Position numbers and translations under genes: made by a program. This document shows positions 43,442-52,949 of a stretch of DNA of 64,000 bases, piece by piece; position 1 is the first letter of the stretch, and the number at the start of each line of letters is the position of its first letter. Under the pieces are notes generated by a model that was given only the letters and a program-made list of their open reading frames with translations, searched no databases and was not told the DNA's origin. The stretch comes from Bacteroides sp. OF04-15BH (GTDB lineage: Bacteria; Bacteroidota; Bacteroidia; Bacteroidales; Bacteroidaceae). Location of the stretch: positions 77,109 to 141,108 of the forward strand of contig NZ_QUEM01000006.1 in NCBI RefSeq assembly GCF_003477995.1, in the 5' to 3' direction.

Positions 43442-45517
43442 ATGAAGAAAATTACCCATTTCTTATTGCTGATGCTGGTCTCTGTGACTATGTGGGCGCA
43501 GTATCAGGAACCGGTAAAATTCTCCGTAGAGCAGAAGAAGATTTCTGATTCGGAGATCGAGTTGATTTTTACAGGAACGGTTGATCCGGGCTGGCATGTT
43601 TATTCTACAGATATTGCCGATGGAGGTCCTACAGCCGCTACCATTACGTTCGAAACCAAGGAAGGTGTCAAGCCTGCCGGAAAACTGACCCCGAAGGGAA
43701 AGGTGCTCACCAAGCACGATGCCCTGTTTGATATGCAGGTGTCTTATATGGAAGGCAAGGCCGTGTTCTCTCAGAAACTGAAGATCACAGCACCTCAGTA
43801 TAAAGTGAGCGGTTATCTGACTTTCGGCTCATGCAACGACGAAAACTGTATGCCTCCTACCAATGTGGAGTTCAATTATTCCGGTAAGGGAGTTCCGGCC
43901 GGCGAAACAAAAGAGGCTGCTGCCGAGAAAAAGGACGCAAAGGCTGAGGAAACTCAGGAGGCGGTTCTTGAGATCGAAGAACATCCGGCTACCGTTGAGG
44001 ATTCTGTAGCAACAGATACCGCAGCAACTTCTGTAGCGACTCTTCCGGCTGCAGGAGGTGAGCAGGGACAGATTTCTGATTATTGGAAACCGGTAATTCA
44101 GGAACTGAACGCTTTCGGTACAGAAGGAACCACTGCTGACCGTTCTTTCTGGTCTATTTTCTTTTTAGGTTTTCTGGGTGGTCTGGTTGCCTTGTTCACT
44201 CCTTGTGTATGGCCGATTATCCCGATGACAGTAAGTTTCTTCCTGAAACGCAATAAGGACAAGGCAAAAGGTGTACGCGATGCCGTGACTTACGGAATCA
44301 GTATTATTGTGATTTATGTGGCTTTGGGTCTGATTGTGACCGGTATCTTCGGTGCCAGCGCCCTGAACGCCCTGTCTACCAACGCTATTTTCAATATATT
44401 CTTCTTCCTGATGCTGGTGGTATTCGCAGCCAGCTTTATGGGAGCTTTTGAAATTACTTTGCCTTCTTCATGGAGTAGTGCCGTAGACAGCAAGGCCGAG
44501 TCTACAACCGGTCTGTTGAGCATCTTCCTGATGGCTTTCACCCTGGCTTTGGTTTCTTTCTCCTGCACCGGTCCGATTATCGGATTCCTGCTGGTAGAGG
44601 TTTCTACAACCGGAAGCATCATTGCGCCGACCATCGGTATGTTCGGTTTTGCCCTGGCTTTGGCTTTGCCGTTCACCCTGTTTGCTCTGTTCCCAACCTG
44701 GCTGAAGCAGATGCCTAAGTCAGGAAACTGGATGAACTGCATCAAGGTTTGTCTGGGATTCCTTGAGCTGGCTTTCGCCTTGAAGTTCCTTTCGGTGGCC
44801 GATCTGGCCTACGGCTGGCGCCTGCTCGACCGCGAGACTTTCCTCGCTTTGTGGATTGTGATTTTTGCTCTCCTCGGTTTCTATCTGTTGGGCAAGATCA
44901 AGTTCCCGCACGATGAGGACGAAGATGAGGGCAAGGTGGGAGTGACCCGTTTCTTCCTGGCTCTGATTTCTCTGGCTTTCGCCGTGTATATGGTGCCGGG
45001 TCTGTGGGGCGCTCCGCTGAAGGCCGTAAGTGCTTTTGCTCCTCCAATGAAGACTCAGGACTTTAATCTCTATACCAACGAGGTTCATGCCCAGTTCACC
45101 GACTATGATGCCGGTATGGCTTATGCCAAGCAGCACGGCAAACCGGTGATGGTGGACTTTACCGGTTACGGATGTGTAAACTGCCGTAAGATGGAGCTGT
45201 CTGTATGGGTGGATGAGAAAGTGTCTTCACTGATCAACGATGAATATGTATTGATTACCCTTTATGTGGATGACAAGACTCCGTTGCCGGAGAAGGTTAC
45301 CGTACAGGAAAACGGTGCAGAGCGCATTTTGCGTACCGTAGGTGACAAGTGGAGCTACTTGCAGCGAACTAAGTTTGGTGCCAATGCCCAGCCGTTCTAC
45401 GTGCTGATTGACAACAACGGTATGCCGCTGAACAAATCTTATTCTTATGACGAGGATGTTGATAAGTATGTAGATTTCCTGCAGACCGGTTTGAATAACT
45501 ACAAAAAAAATAAATAA
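43442..45517 (+). CDS. dsbD: Thiol:disulfide interchange protein DsbD
   Basis: This 691-residue membrane protein passes electrons from cytoplasmic thioredoxin to periplasmic disulfide isomerases and cytochrome maturation proteins. Its parts in order are a signal peptide ending MWAQ, an N-terminal Ig-like domain (to about residue 150), an acidic Ala/Glu/Thr-rich linker, an eight-span CcdA-like domain with the redox pair in LFTPCVWPIIPM and FSCTGPIIGF, and a C-terminal thioredoxin-like domain with FTGYGCVNCRKMELSVW (CVNC active site). The start at 43442 fits the promoter. The stop overlaps the start of the M16 peptidase gene by one base (TAATG). Confidence 0.92.
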   Translation: MKKITHFLLLMLVSVTMWAQYQEPVKFSVEQKKISDSEIELIFTGTVDPGWHVYSTDIADGGPTAATITFETKEGVKPAGKLTPKGKVLTKHDALFDMQVSYMEGKAVFSQKLKITAPQYKVSGYLTFGSCNDENCMPPTNVEFNYSGKGVPAGETKEAAAEKKDAKAEETQEAVLEIEEHPATVEDSVATDTAATSVATLPAAGGEQGQISDYWKPVIQELNAFGTEGTTADRSFWSIFFLGFLGGLVALFTPCVWPIIPMTVSFFLKRNKDKAKGVRDAVTYGISIIVIYVALGLIVTGIFGASALNALSTNAIFNIFFFLMLVVFAASFMGAFEITLPSSWSSAVDSKAESTTGLLSIFLMAFTLALVSFSCTGPIIGFLLVEVSTTGSIIAPTIGMFGFALALALPFTLFALFPTWLKQMPKSGNWMNCIKVCLGFLELAFALKFLSVADLAYGWRLLDRETFLALWIVIFALLGFYLLGKIKFPHDEDEDEGKVGVTRFFLALISLAFAVYMVPGLWGAPLKAVSAFAPPMKTQDFNLYTNEVHAQFTDYDAGMAYAKQHGKPVMVDFTGYGCVNCRKMELSVWVDEKVSSLINDEYVLITLYVDDKTPLPEKVTVQENGAERILRTVGDKWSYLQRTKFGANAQPFYVLIDNNGMPLNKSYSYDEDVDKYVDFLQTGLNNYKKNK

Positions 45518-48333
45518 TGAATTTTAGAAAGCTTTTTACAGCATTCGCCTTTGTTTGTGCCGGAGTTTCTTCGGCTCAAACTGTATCTGCCCCCCTGACT
45601 CTGGATCCGGCAGTGCGTTATGGCGTGTTAGAGAATGGATTGACTTATTATATCCGTAAGAACAACTATCCCGAGAAGCAGGCTGAGTTTTATATTGCTC
45701 AGAAGGTCGGTTCAATACAGGAGGAAGAAGAGCAGCGCGGACTGGCACACTTCCTGGAGCACATGTGCTTTAATGGGACAGAGCATTTTCCGGGTAACAG
45801 TCTGGTGAAATATCTGGAACGCATCGGTGTGAAATTCGGTGAGAACCTCAATGCCTATACTTCCATTGACGAGACGGTATACAACATCAGCAGTGTGCCG
45901 GTGACCCAGCCCGGAGCCATTGACTCCTGTCTGCTGATTCTGCACGACTGGAGCAACGCCCTGCTTCTGGAAAATGAAGAGATCGACAAAGAGCGTGGCG
46001 TGATTCATGAAGAGTGGCGTATGAGCAGCAGCGCTTCCAAGCGTATGTTCGAACGTTCTCTTCCGAAACTGATTCCCGACAGCCGTTACGGTTTGCGTAT
46101 GCCTATCGGTTTGATGAGCGTGGTGGACAACTTCGATCCGAAAGTACTGCGCGACTATTATCACCGTTGGTATCGTCCCGATTTGCAGGGTATCATCGTG
46201 GTGGGTGATATCAATGTAGACGAGATGGAGCAGAAAATCAAGAAAACCTTCAGTCACATTAAGAAGGCAGTAAATCCGGAACCGCGGGTTTATTTGCAGG
46301 TGGCCGACAATGCCCAGCCTATTTCTGTAAGCGAACAGGATCCGGAACAGACACTGACTGTAGTTCAGGTTATGTTCAAGCACAACGTATGGCCCGACAG
46401 CCTGAAGAATAAGGTGGAATATTTCCTGGATAAGGTGCAGGGCTCTATGGCACTTTCTATCATCAATGAGCGTTTGGCCGACCTGACCAGCAAGGCTGAT
46501 GTACCTTTTGCCGGTGCCAGCTGTGGTGACGGTAATTTCCTGGTAGCAAAGACCAAGGGTGCTTTTGATGTGACGATTGTTCCTAAAGACGGTATGCTCG
46601 ACGAGGCAGTGAAGCAGGTAATGGCCGAGGTTTACCGTGCCGACCGCTATGGCTTTACAGAATCTGAGCTGGAGCGCGTCCGTGCCAACTTCATCAGTTC
46701 TTTGGAAAGCATCTATCAGAATAAGGAGAAAATCCAGAACCAGAGTCTGGTCAATGAATATGTGCAGCACTTCCTGAATGGAGAGCCTTCACCGGGTATC
46801 GAGGCCGAATATCCTCTCTTCTCTGAGATTTACCGCAGCATTACGCTGGATCAGGTAAATGCCCGTTACAAGCAGTGGGTGGCCAATAATGATACCAATC
46901 TGGTGGTTTATACCGTATCTCCACAGAAAGAGGGTGTGGTGAAGCCTACTGCCGAGCACATGCTTCAGTTGGTACAGGAGGCCCGCAGCATTGATCTGGG
47001 TGCTTATCAGGATGAAGTGAACGATCGTCCGCTGATTGCTTCTCTGCCTGAGCCAGGCAAGATTGTCAAGGAACGTCCGGAACGCTTCGGATTTACCGAA
47101 TGGCGCTTGTCAAATGGAGTGAAGGTATGGTTCAAGAAAACTGATTATCAGGCCAACGAGGTGGTGATGCGTGCATTCAGCCCAGGTGGTACTGGCTATT
47201 ATTCCGGTGATGATTTGATTCAGCTCAATTTCTTCAATGAAGTAATCGGTGCTTCTGGTGTAAGCGGATTCAAGCAGACCGAGCTGGCCAAGAAACTGGC
47301 CGGAAAGCAGGTTTCTGTGGCACCTTATCTGAGCGGCCGCCGCGAAGGACTGCAGGGTGGTGCCAATCCGAAGGATCTGAAGACTCTGTTCGAGCTGATT
47401 TATCTCAGCTTCCAGGAGCCTTACCGCGATGACGAAGCTGTTGCTTCTGTACTGAATCAGGTGCGCGAGGTACTGCGTAACCGTGAGGCCGACCCGATGC
47501 ATGCCTTCAATGATTCTGTTTCTGTAGCATTGTATGGCCATCATCCTCGTTTGGTGTTTATCCGTCCGGAAATGGTGGATCAGGTAAACTACGGCCGTAT
47601 TCTGGAAATTTACAAGGAGCGCTTTGCTGATGCTTCAGACTTTACTTTCGTGTTCTGTGGTAATTTCGACGAAGACTCTCTGCGTGCTTATTCCGAGAAG
47701 TATCTGGCTACATTGCCAGCCTTGTATCGCAAGGAGAAGCCGGTAGATACAAAAATGTATAAACTCAAGGGCGAGCATTCTATTGTTTACAGCGAGCCGA
47801 TGCAGACTCCGCAGTGTCAGGCTGTAAGAGCTTGGTACGGACCGTTGAAGCTGAATCTGAAGAACAAACTGGCTTGTGAGATTCTGGGTCAGGTGCTGAG
47901 CATCCGTTACGTGGAGGTAATCCGTGAGGAAATGGGAGCCGCTTATTCATTGGGTGCTTCCAGCCGTGTGAACATGACTACTGCCGACAAACCGGAATAT
48001 ATGTTGCAGATCTTTGCTCCTTTGAAACCGGAACTGAGTGATTCGGCTCTTCAGGTTATGGACGAGGAATTGCATCAGATTGCGGAACACGGTATTGCAG
48101 ACAGTTATCTGAATAAGGTGAAAGAGTTCTTGTTGAAGAGTGCCCGTGAGCAGTTCAAGCAGAACGGAACCTGGATGGGAGCGCTTTGTACTTATAAGGA
48201 CTACGGTGTGGATGTTCTTACAGATTATGAGAAGGCTGTAGAGTCAATCACAACCGACGATCTCCGTAAGATGGCTGCCCGTATCTGGAAAGACCATAAC
48301 AAGGCAACTGTGAAGATTCTGCCTGCAGAATAA
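45517..48333 (+). CDS. M16 family zinc peptidase (pitrilysin/insulinase-like)
   Basis: This 938-residue exported peptidase has a signal peptide (MNFRKLFTAFAFVCAGVSSAQ). The active-site motif RGLAHFLEHMCFNGTEHFPGN contains HFLEH, the inverted zinc motif HxxEH, near residue 77. The distal Glu ligand lies about 75 residues later in the NEEIDKERGVIHEEW area. A second, non-catalytic M16 half covers roughly residues 520-930, so the protein is a fused two-half clamshell like pitrilysin. A role in degrading peptides in the envelope is inferred. It is translationally coupled to dsbD. Confidence 0.9.
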   Translation: MNFRKLFTAFAFVCAGVSSAQTVSAPLTLDPAVRYGVLENGLTYYIRKNNYPEKQAEFYIAQKVGSIQEEEEQRGLAHFLEHMCFNGTEHFPGNSLVKYLERIGVKFGENLNAYTSIDETVYNISSVPVTQPGAIDSCLLILHDWSNALLLENEEIDKERGVIHEEWRMSSSASKRMFERSLPKLIPDSRYGLRMPIGLMSVVDNFDPKVLRDYYHRWYRPDLQGIIVVGDINVDEMEQKIKKTFSHIKKAVNPEPRVYLQVADNAQPISVSEQDPEQTLTVVQVMFKHNVWPDSLKNKVEYFLDKVQGSMALSIINERLADLTSKADVPFAGASCGDGNFLVAKTKGAFDVTIVPKDGMLDEAVKQVMAEVYRADRYGFTESELERVRANFISSLESIYQNKEKIQNQSLVNEYVQHFLNGEPSPGIEAEYPLFSEIYRSITLDQVNARYKQWVANNDTNLVVYTVSPQKEGVVKPTAEHMLQLVQEARSIDLGAYQDEVNDRPLIASLPEPGKIVKERPERFGFTEWRLSNGVKVWFKKTDYQANEVVMRAFSPGGTGYYSGDDLIQLNFFNEVIGASGVSGFKQTELAKKLAGKQVSVAPYLSGRREGLQGGANPKDLKTLFELIYLSFQEPYRDDEAVASVLNQVREVLRNREADPMHAFNDSVSVALYGHHPRLVFIRPEMVDQVNYGRILEIYKERFADASDFTFVFCGNFDEDSLRAYSEKYLATLPALYRKEKPVDTKMYKLKGEHSIVYSEPMQTPQCQAVRAWYGPLKLNLKNKLACEILGQVLSIRYVEVIREEMGAAYSLGASSRVNMTTADKPEYMLQIFAPLKPELSDSALQVMDEELHQIAEHGIADSYLNKVKEFLLKSAREQFKQNGTWMGALCTYKDYGVDVLTDYEKAVESITTDDLRKMAARIWKDHNKATVKILPAE

Positions 48334-48473
48334 CAATTGCCTGAAATGATATTTGGTGCCTCGATTGCCTTTTGGGCAGTCGGGGCATTCTTGTTTTGTT
48401 CTCCCGTATCGTTTTTGTCTTGTATTGCTTATTTTGTTGCTTCTTTTGCATAGTCTCATCGTGAATTCAGAAA

Positions 48474-48481
48474 TATCTTTG
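48474..48481 (+). promoter_or_regulatory. -7 box for the alpha/beta hydrolase gene
   Basis: TATCTTTG matches TAnnTTTG and lies 28 bases before the ATG at 48510. The nearest TTTG (48445-48448) is 25 bases further upstream. Confidence 0.55.
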
Positions 48482-48509
48482 CATACGATAATTATATAAG
48501 GTAAAAGAT

Positions 48510-49472
48510 ATGTGTTTGAGAAGGTATTTGTTTTTGATGGTAGGAGCCTTTCTGATGCTTCCTGCCGGAGCTCAAAAAGAAACGGATAAAAGTAGAGAGG
48601 TCATCAAGGTGGAGATTTCTGAAGGGCAGATAGATGTCATCAGTGGAGTGGTTTATTCACAGATTACTTCTTTGCGTGCCAACCGCCCGTTGAAGATGAC
48701 TTTGTTGATTCCGAGAACCAAAGAGCCGAAACCTGCCATTGTGTATTATCCCGGTGGCGGATTTACTTCGTCGGATTATGAAAAGTATATCGAAATGCGT
48801 ATGGCTCTGGCCAAAGCCGGTTTTGTTGTGGCTGCTGCGGAGTACCGTACGGTTCCGAACCAGTATCCGGCTTTGGTTGTAGATGGAAAGGCCGCCGTGC
48901 GTTATCTTCGTGCGCATGCCGCTTCGCTGGGTATTGATCCTGCCCGCATCGGAGTCTTGGGGGATTCTGCCGGCGGTTATGTGGCTCAGATGGTAGGAGT
49001 GACCGGTAACGACAAGAGTTTGGATCTAGGTGATTTCCTGGATTATCCGTCCGATGTGCAGGCTGTTGCCACGATATACGGAATCAGTAATCTGATGAAT
49101 ATCGGTGCCGGTTTCTCGGAGCAGAGTCAAAAGGTACATGCTTCTCCGGCAGTGACCGAAGCATTGCTGTTGCATGGAGTCGCTTTCCGTAACTTTGAGG
49201 GAAGCAGTATTCTGAGTGATTCCGTAAAGGCCATGAAGGCCAGTTCCATGGGGCATATCCGTGAGAATCTGCCCCCGTTCCTGATTATGCACGGTACTGC
49301 AGACAATCATGTGTCTCCCCGCCAGAGTGAGCAGCTTTATGAGGCTCTGAAGGTTGCAAACAACGACGTGAAATATGTAGAAGTAGAAGGAGCCGGTCAC
49401 GGCGACTTGTATTGGTTTCAGAAACCGATTATTGACAGGGTGGTAAACTGGTTTCAGGAAAAACTGAAATAA
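48510..49472 (+). CDS. Secreted alpha/beta hydrolase (esterase/lipase-like)
   Basis: This 320-residue exported hydrolase has a signal peptide ending LPAGAQ. The oxyanion motif YPGGGFTSSDYEK is near residue 85, and the nucleophile elbow LGDSAGGYVAQMVG is near residue 155. The acid is in MHGTADNHVSP and the catalytic His in EGAGHGDLYWF. The fold is that of BD-FAE/acetyl-esterase-like enzymes that remove esters from plant polysaccharides, but no carbohydrate genes adjoin it. It is a single gene, convergent with typA across a shared terminator. Confidence 0.85.
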   Translation: MCLRRYLFLMVGAFLMLPAGAQKETDKSREVIKVEISEGQIDVISGVVYSQITSLRANRPLKMTLLIPRTKEPKPAIVYYPGGGFTSSDYEKYIEMRMALAKAGFVVAAAEYRTVPNQYPALVVDGKAAVRYLRAHAASLGIDPARIGVLGDSAGGYVAQMVGVTGNDKSLDLGDFLDYPSDVQAVATIYGISNLMNIGAGFSEQSQKVHASPAVTEALLLHGVAFRNFEGSSILSDSVKAMKASSMGHIRENLPPFLIMHGTADNHVSPRQSEQLYEALKVANNDVKYVEVEGAGHGDLYWFQKPIIDRVVNWFQEKLK

Positions 49473-49490
49473 AGAGGAACTGAAAAAAAC

Positions 49491-49532
49491 AAAATGCCCC
49501 GAACCGCATTCATCATCGGTTCGGGGCATTTT
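49491..49532. terminator. Bidirectional terminator between the hydrolase gene and typA
   Basis: Perfect 16-base arms AAAATGCCCCGAACCG (49491-49506) and CGGTTCGGGGCATTTT (49517-49532) have A/T runs on both sides. Confidence 0.94.
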
Positions 49533-49549
49533 TATGATCAATCGTTTGA

Positions 49550-51352
49550 TTAGTCTCTGTTGGCACGCTTGCGCTCGGTATGATCCAGAATGATCTTACG
49601 CATACGCATGCTCTTTGGAGTTACCTCCACATATTCATCCTCGCGGATGTATTCCAGTGCTTCTTCCAGAGAGAAGATGGTAGCCGGAATGATACGTGCT
49701 TTTTCGTCAGAACCGGAAGCACGCATGTTGGTCAACTGCTTGCTCTTGGTTACGTTTACTACCAAATCATTTTCGTGAATGTGTTCACCTACAATCTGTC
49801 CTGCGTAAACCGGATCCTGCGGTTCGATGAAGAATTTACCGCGGTCCTGCAGGTTGTTGATAGCGTAAGCAAAAGCAGTTCCGCTTTCCAATGCAATCAT
49901 GGCACCGTTGCTACGACGTGAGATTTCACCCTTGTACGGCTGGTATTCCTTGAAGCGGTGTGCCATGATGGCCTCACCCTGGCTGGCTGTCAGCACGTTG
50001 GTACGCAGACCGATAATACCGCGTGACGGGATGTTGAACTCGATGTTTACACGGTCGCCCTGAGTTTCCATAGAGGTCATTTCACCTTTACGGCGGGTTA
50101 CCATATCAATCATCTTGCTGGAGAACTCTTCCGGTACGTTGATAGTCAATTCCTCGATAGGCTCGCAACGCTCACCGTTGATTTCCTTGTAGATAACCTG
50201 TGGCTGACCTACCTGCAATTCATAACCCTCACGACGCATGGTCTCGATCAATACAGACAAGTGCAGCACACCGCGTCCGGAAACAACCCAGCGGTCAGTA
50301 TAACCTTCCTGGAAAGCTACGCGCAGGGCCAGATTCTTTTCCAATTCCTTCTCCAGACGGTCGTTGATATGACGGCTGGTGCAGAACTTACCTTCCTTAC
50401 CGAAGAACGGAGAGTCGTTGATGGTGAACAACATACTCATGGTCGGTTCATCAATGGTGATGGTTGGCAGTGGTTCCGGATTCTCATAATCGCAGATGGT
50501 GTCACCGATCTCGAAATTCTCCAGACCAACGATAGCACAGATGTCACCAGAAGAAACTTCTGCGATTTTCTGGCGTCCCATACCGGTGAAGGTGTGGATT
50601 TCCTTGATTTTGGTCTTTTCTTTCTGTCCGTCGCGGTGCACGATGGTGATATTCATACCTTCTTTCAAAGTTCCGCGGTGCACACGTCCCACAGCGATAC
50701 GGCCTGTATAGTTTGAGTAGTCCAAAGAAGTGATCAGCATCTGTGGAGTTCCTTCCAGCTGTTCCGGTGCCGGGATATGCTCCAGAATCTGATCCAGCAG
50801 ATACAGGATATTGTCCTGAGGCTGCTGCCAGTCCGGTCCCATCCAGTTGTTCTTGGCAGAACCGTAGATTACCGGGAAGTCCAGCTGCTCTTCGGTTGCG
50901 TTCAAATCGCACATCAGGTCGAACACCATTTCATAAACTTCTTCCGGACGGCAGTTTGGTTTGTCAACCTTGTTGATTACCACAATCGGTTTCAAACCGA
51001 TTTCCAGTGCCTTCTGCAGTACGAAACGAGTCTGAGGCATCGGACCTTCGAAAGCGTCAACCAGCAGGATACAGCCGTCGGCCATATTCAGCACACGCTC
51101 CACCTCGCCACCGAAGTCCGAGTGTCCCGGAGTATCAATAATATTGATTTTGGTATCTTTATAGTTAATGGATACGTTTTTGGAGAGGATAGTGATACCG
51201 CGTTCGCGCTCCAATTCATTGTTATCCAACATCAATTCACCTGTCTGCTGGTTCTCACGGAACAAGTTTCCGGCCAGCAACATCTTGTCCACGAGGGTAG
51301 TCTTACCGTGGTCTACGTGGGCAATAATCGCAATGTTTCTAATATTCTGCAT
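49550..51352 (-). CDS. typA: Translational GTPase TypA/BipA
   Basis: This 600-residue ribosome-associated GTPase is related to EF-G and LepA and is involved in ribosome assembly and stress adaptation. The GTPase motifs are [15 protein letters not shown] (G1, near residue 12), RERGITI (G2 area), [12 protein letters not shown] (G3) and [10 protein letters not shown] (G4). Domain II, two EF-G-like domains and the BipA-specific C-terminal domain are complete. The start at 51352 lies 22 bases after its -7 box, and that box is the integration site of the mobile element. Everything further upstream of typA is now element DNA. Confidence 0.96.
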   Translation of the reverse strand: MQNIRNIAIIAHVDHGKTTLVDKMLLAGNLFRENQQTGELMLDNNELERERGITILSKNVSINYKDTKINIIDTPGHSDFGGEVERVLNMADGCILLVDAFEGPMPQTRFVLQKALEIGLKPIVVINKVDKPNCRPEEVYEMVFDLMCDLNATEEQLDFPVIYGSAKNNWMGPDWQQPQDNILYLLDQILEHIPAPEQLEGTPQMLITSLDYSNYTGRIAVGRVHRGTLKEGMNITIVHRDGQKEKTKIKEIHTFTGMGRQKIAEVSSGDICAIVGLENFEIGDTICDYENPEPLPTITIDEPTMSMLFTINDSPFFGKEGKFCTSRHINDRLEKELEKNLALRVAFQEGYTDRWVVSGRGVLHLSVLIETMRREGYELQVGQPQVIYKEINGERCEPIEELTINVPEEFSSKMIDMVTRRKGEMTSMETQGDRVNIEFNIPSRGIIGLRTNVLTASQGEAIMAHRFKEYQPYKGEISRRSNGAMIALESGTAFAYAINNLQDRGKFFIEPQDPVYAGQIVGEHIHENDLVVNVTKSKQLTNMRASGSDEKARIIPATIFSLEEALEYIREDEYVEVTPKSMRMRKIILDHTERKRANRD

Positions 51353-51373
51353 ATTCTACCTAAAAATGATGAT

Positions 51374-51383
51374 GCAAAGTTAC
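51374..51383 (-). promoter_or_regulatory. Element attachment site overlapping the typA -7 box
   Basis: On the minus strand the bases read GTAACTTTGC. This matches both the CTnDOT core att pattern GTANNTTTGC and the promoter box TAnnTTTG (TAACTTTG). It lies between intact typA and the element's integrase end, so it is taken as the chromosome/element junction. Confidence 0.75.
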
Positions 51384-51702
51384 TACAAAAAAGTGAAATG
51401 CGGAAAGATATAGTGATAGAATTGAGTTACAAGGGTTTTGGTTGAAGTGGCGATAATCCGTGAAGCCATTACAATCCCTGCCGAAGCCAAATCCTGACGC
51501 CGCTACGTTACTTGTTCGTAACCATGCCCGAAAATGCGACAAACGGGTACGAATAGCGAAACAAGGCTCTAAGGAATAGTGAGTTATCCATAACTCATGC
51601 GAAAAATCAGGTTACGGAAAAAGATTGCGCCGTTCCTCCCCGTTTTGCGTACCAACACCGGACTCTTCACCAACTAATTTTGAAACCCAAAAATTAAGGA
51701 CA
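51384..51702. other. Non-coding element end with candidate recombination-protein sites
   Basis: This stretch between the att core and the integrase carries repeated GTTAC motifs (51379, 51426, 51507, 51611, and GTAAC at 51518), a GTTAC-N6-GTAAC inverted pair and the palindrome GAGTTAT-CC-ATAACTC (51581-51596). In CTnDOT the corresponding region contains arm-type integrase sites. No gene other than a doubtful integrase extension is present. Confidence 0.55.
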
Positions 51703-52938
51703 ATCAAGAGTACATTTTCAGTAATCTACTACCTCAAGCGTCAGGTAGTGAAAAAGGACGGGACAGTTCCCGTCATGGGACGCATCACGGTGGACGGCAG
51801 CCAGACACAGTTCAGCTGCAAACTGACTGTCGATCCGAAACTGTGGGACACCAAAGGTGGACGTGTCACGGGCAGAAGCACGGCGGCACTCGAAACGAAC
51901 CGTATGCTTGACAAGATGCGGGTACGCATCAACAGGCATTATCAGGAAATCATGGAGCGTGACAACTTCGTCACGGCGGAGAAGGTGAAGAACGCCTTTC
52001 TCGGACTGGAACACCGCTACCACACGCTGATGCAGGTGTTCCGCCAGCACAACGAGGACTACGAGAAGCAGGTGGAGGCAGGCATGAAAGCCAAAGGCAC
52101 GCTGCTGAAGTACCGCACCGTTTACAAGCACATGCAAGAGTTCCTCGACATCCGCTACCATGTGAAGGACATCGCCCTAAAAGAGCTTACCCCGGCTTTC
52201 ATCTCCGACTTCGAGATGTTCCTGCGCACGGACAAGCACTGCTGCACCAATACCGTGTGGCTGTACGTCTGCCCGTTACGGACGATGGTATTCATCGCCA
52301 TCAACAACGAGTGGCTGACGCGCGACCCGTTCCGCGAGTATGAAATCAAGAAGGAGGAAACAACACGCAGTTTCCTGACCAAAGATGAGATCCGCCTGCT
52401 GATGGAGGGGAAACTGAAAAACGCCAAACAGGAATTGTACCGCGACCTCTACCTGTTCTGCGCCTTCACGGGGCTGTCGTTCGCGGATATGCGCAACCTT
52501 ACGGAAGAGAATATCCGCACCTACTTCGACGAACACGAGTGGATAAACATCAACCGCCAGAAAACGGGCGTGGTGTCCAACATCCGCCTGCTCGACATCG
52601 CCAACCGCATAATCGGCAAATACCGGGGACTGTGCGGGGACGGCAGGATATTTCCCGTTCCGCATTATAACACGTGCCTTGCCGGTATCCGTGCCGTCGC
52701 CAAGCGTTGCGGCATCACCAAGCATATCACGTGGCATCAGAGCCGCCACACGGCAGCCACGACGATATTCCTCTCCAACGGTGTTCCCATCGAAACGGTC
52801 AGCTCCATGCTCGGACACAAGAGCATAAAGACGACGCAGATTTACGCAAAGATAACCAAAGAGAAGCTCAATCAGGACATGGAGAACCTTGCCGCAAGAT
52901 TGAACGGCGTCGAGGAATTTGCAGGTTGCACCATCTAA
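51703..52938 (+). CDS. int: IntDOT-type tyrosine integrase
   Basis: This 411-codon site-specific recombinase integrates and excises the element. Counted from 51703, the catalytic residues fall exactly at the IntDOT numbers: Arg247 and Ser259 (replacing the usual first Arg, in FTGLSFADM), Lys287, His345 and Arg348 (HQSRHTAAT) and Tyr381 (QIYAKIT). The SAM-like core-binding domain and an N-terminal arm-binding domain (STFSVIYYLKRQVVKKDG) precede them. The family's first codon position is ATC here, with AAGGA five bases upstream. The only in-frame standard alternative upstream is TTG at 51625, which gives 437 residues. Whether ATC or TTG is used is unresolved. The reading frame is otherwise intact. 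Confidence 0.9.
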   Translation: MKSTFSVIYYLKRQVVKKDGTVPVMGRITVDGSQTQFSCKLTVDPKLWDTKGGRVTGRSTAALETNRMLDKMRVRINRHYQEIMERDNFVTAEKVKNAFLGLEHRYHTLMQVFRQHNEDYEKQVEAGMKAKGTLLKYRTVYKHMQEFLDIRYHVKDIALKELTPAFISDFEMFLRTDKHCCTNTVWLYVCPLRTMVFIAINNEWLTRDPFREYEIKKEETTRSFLTKDEIRLLMEGKLKNAKQELYRDLYLFCAFTGLSFADMRNLTEENIRTYFDEHEWININRQKTGVVSNIRLLDIANRIIGKYRGLCGDGRIFPVPHYNTCLAGIRAVAKRCGITKHITWHQSRHTAATTIFLSNGVPIETVSSMLGHKSIKTTQIYAKITKEKLNQDMENLAARLNGVEEFAGCTI

Positions 52939-52949
52939 AAAGAAAAGCC

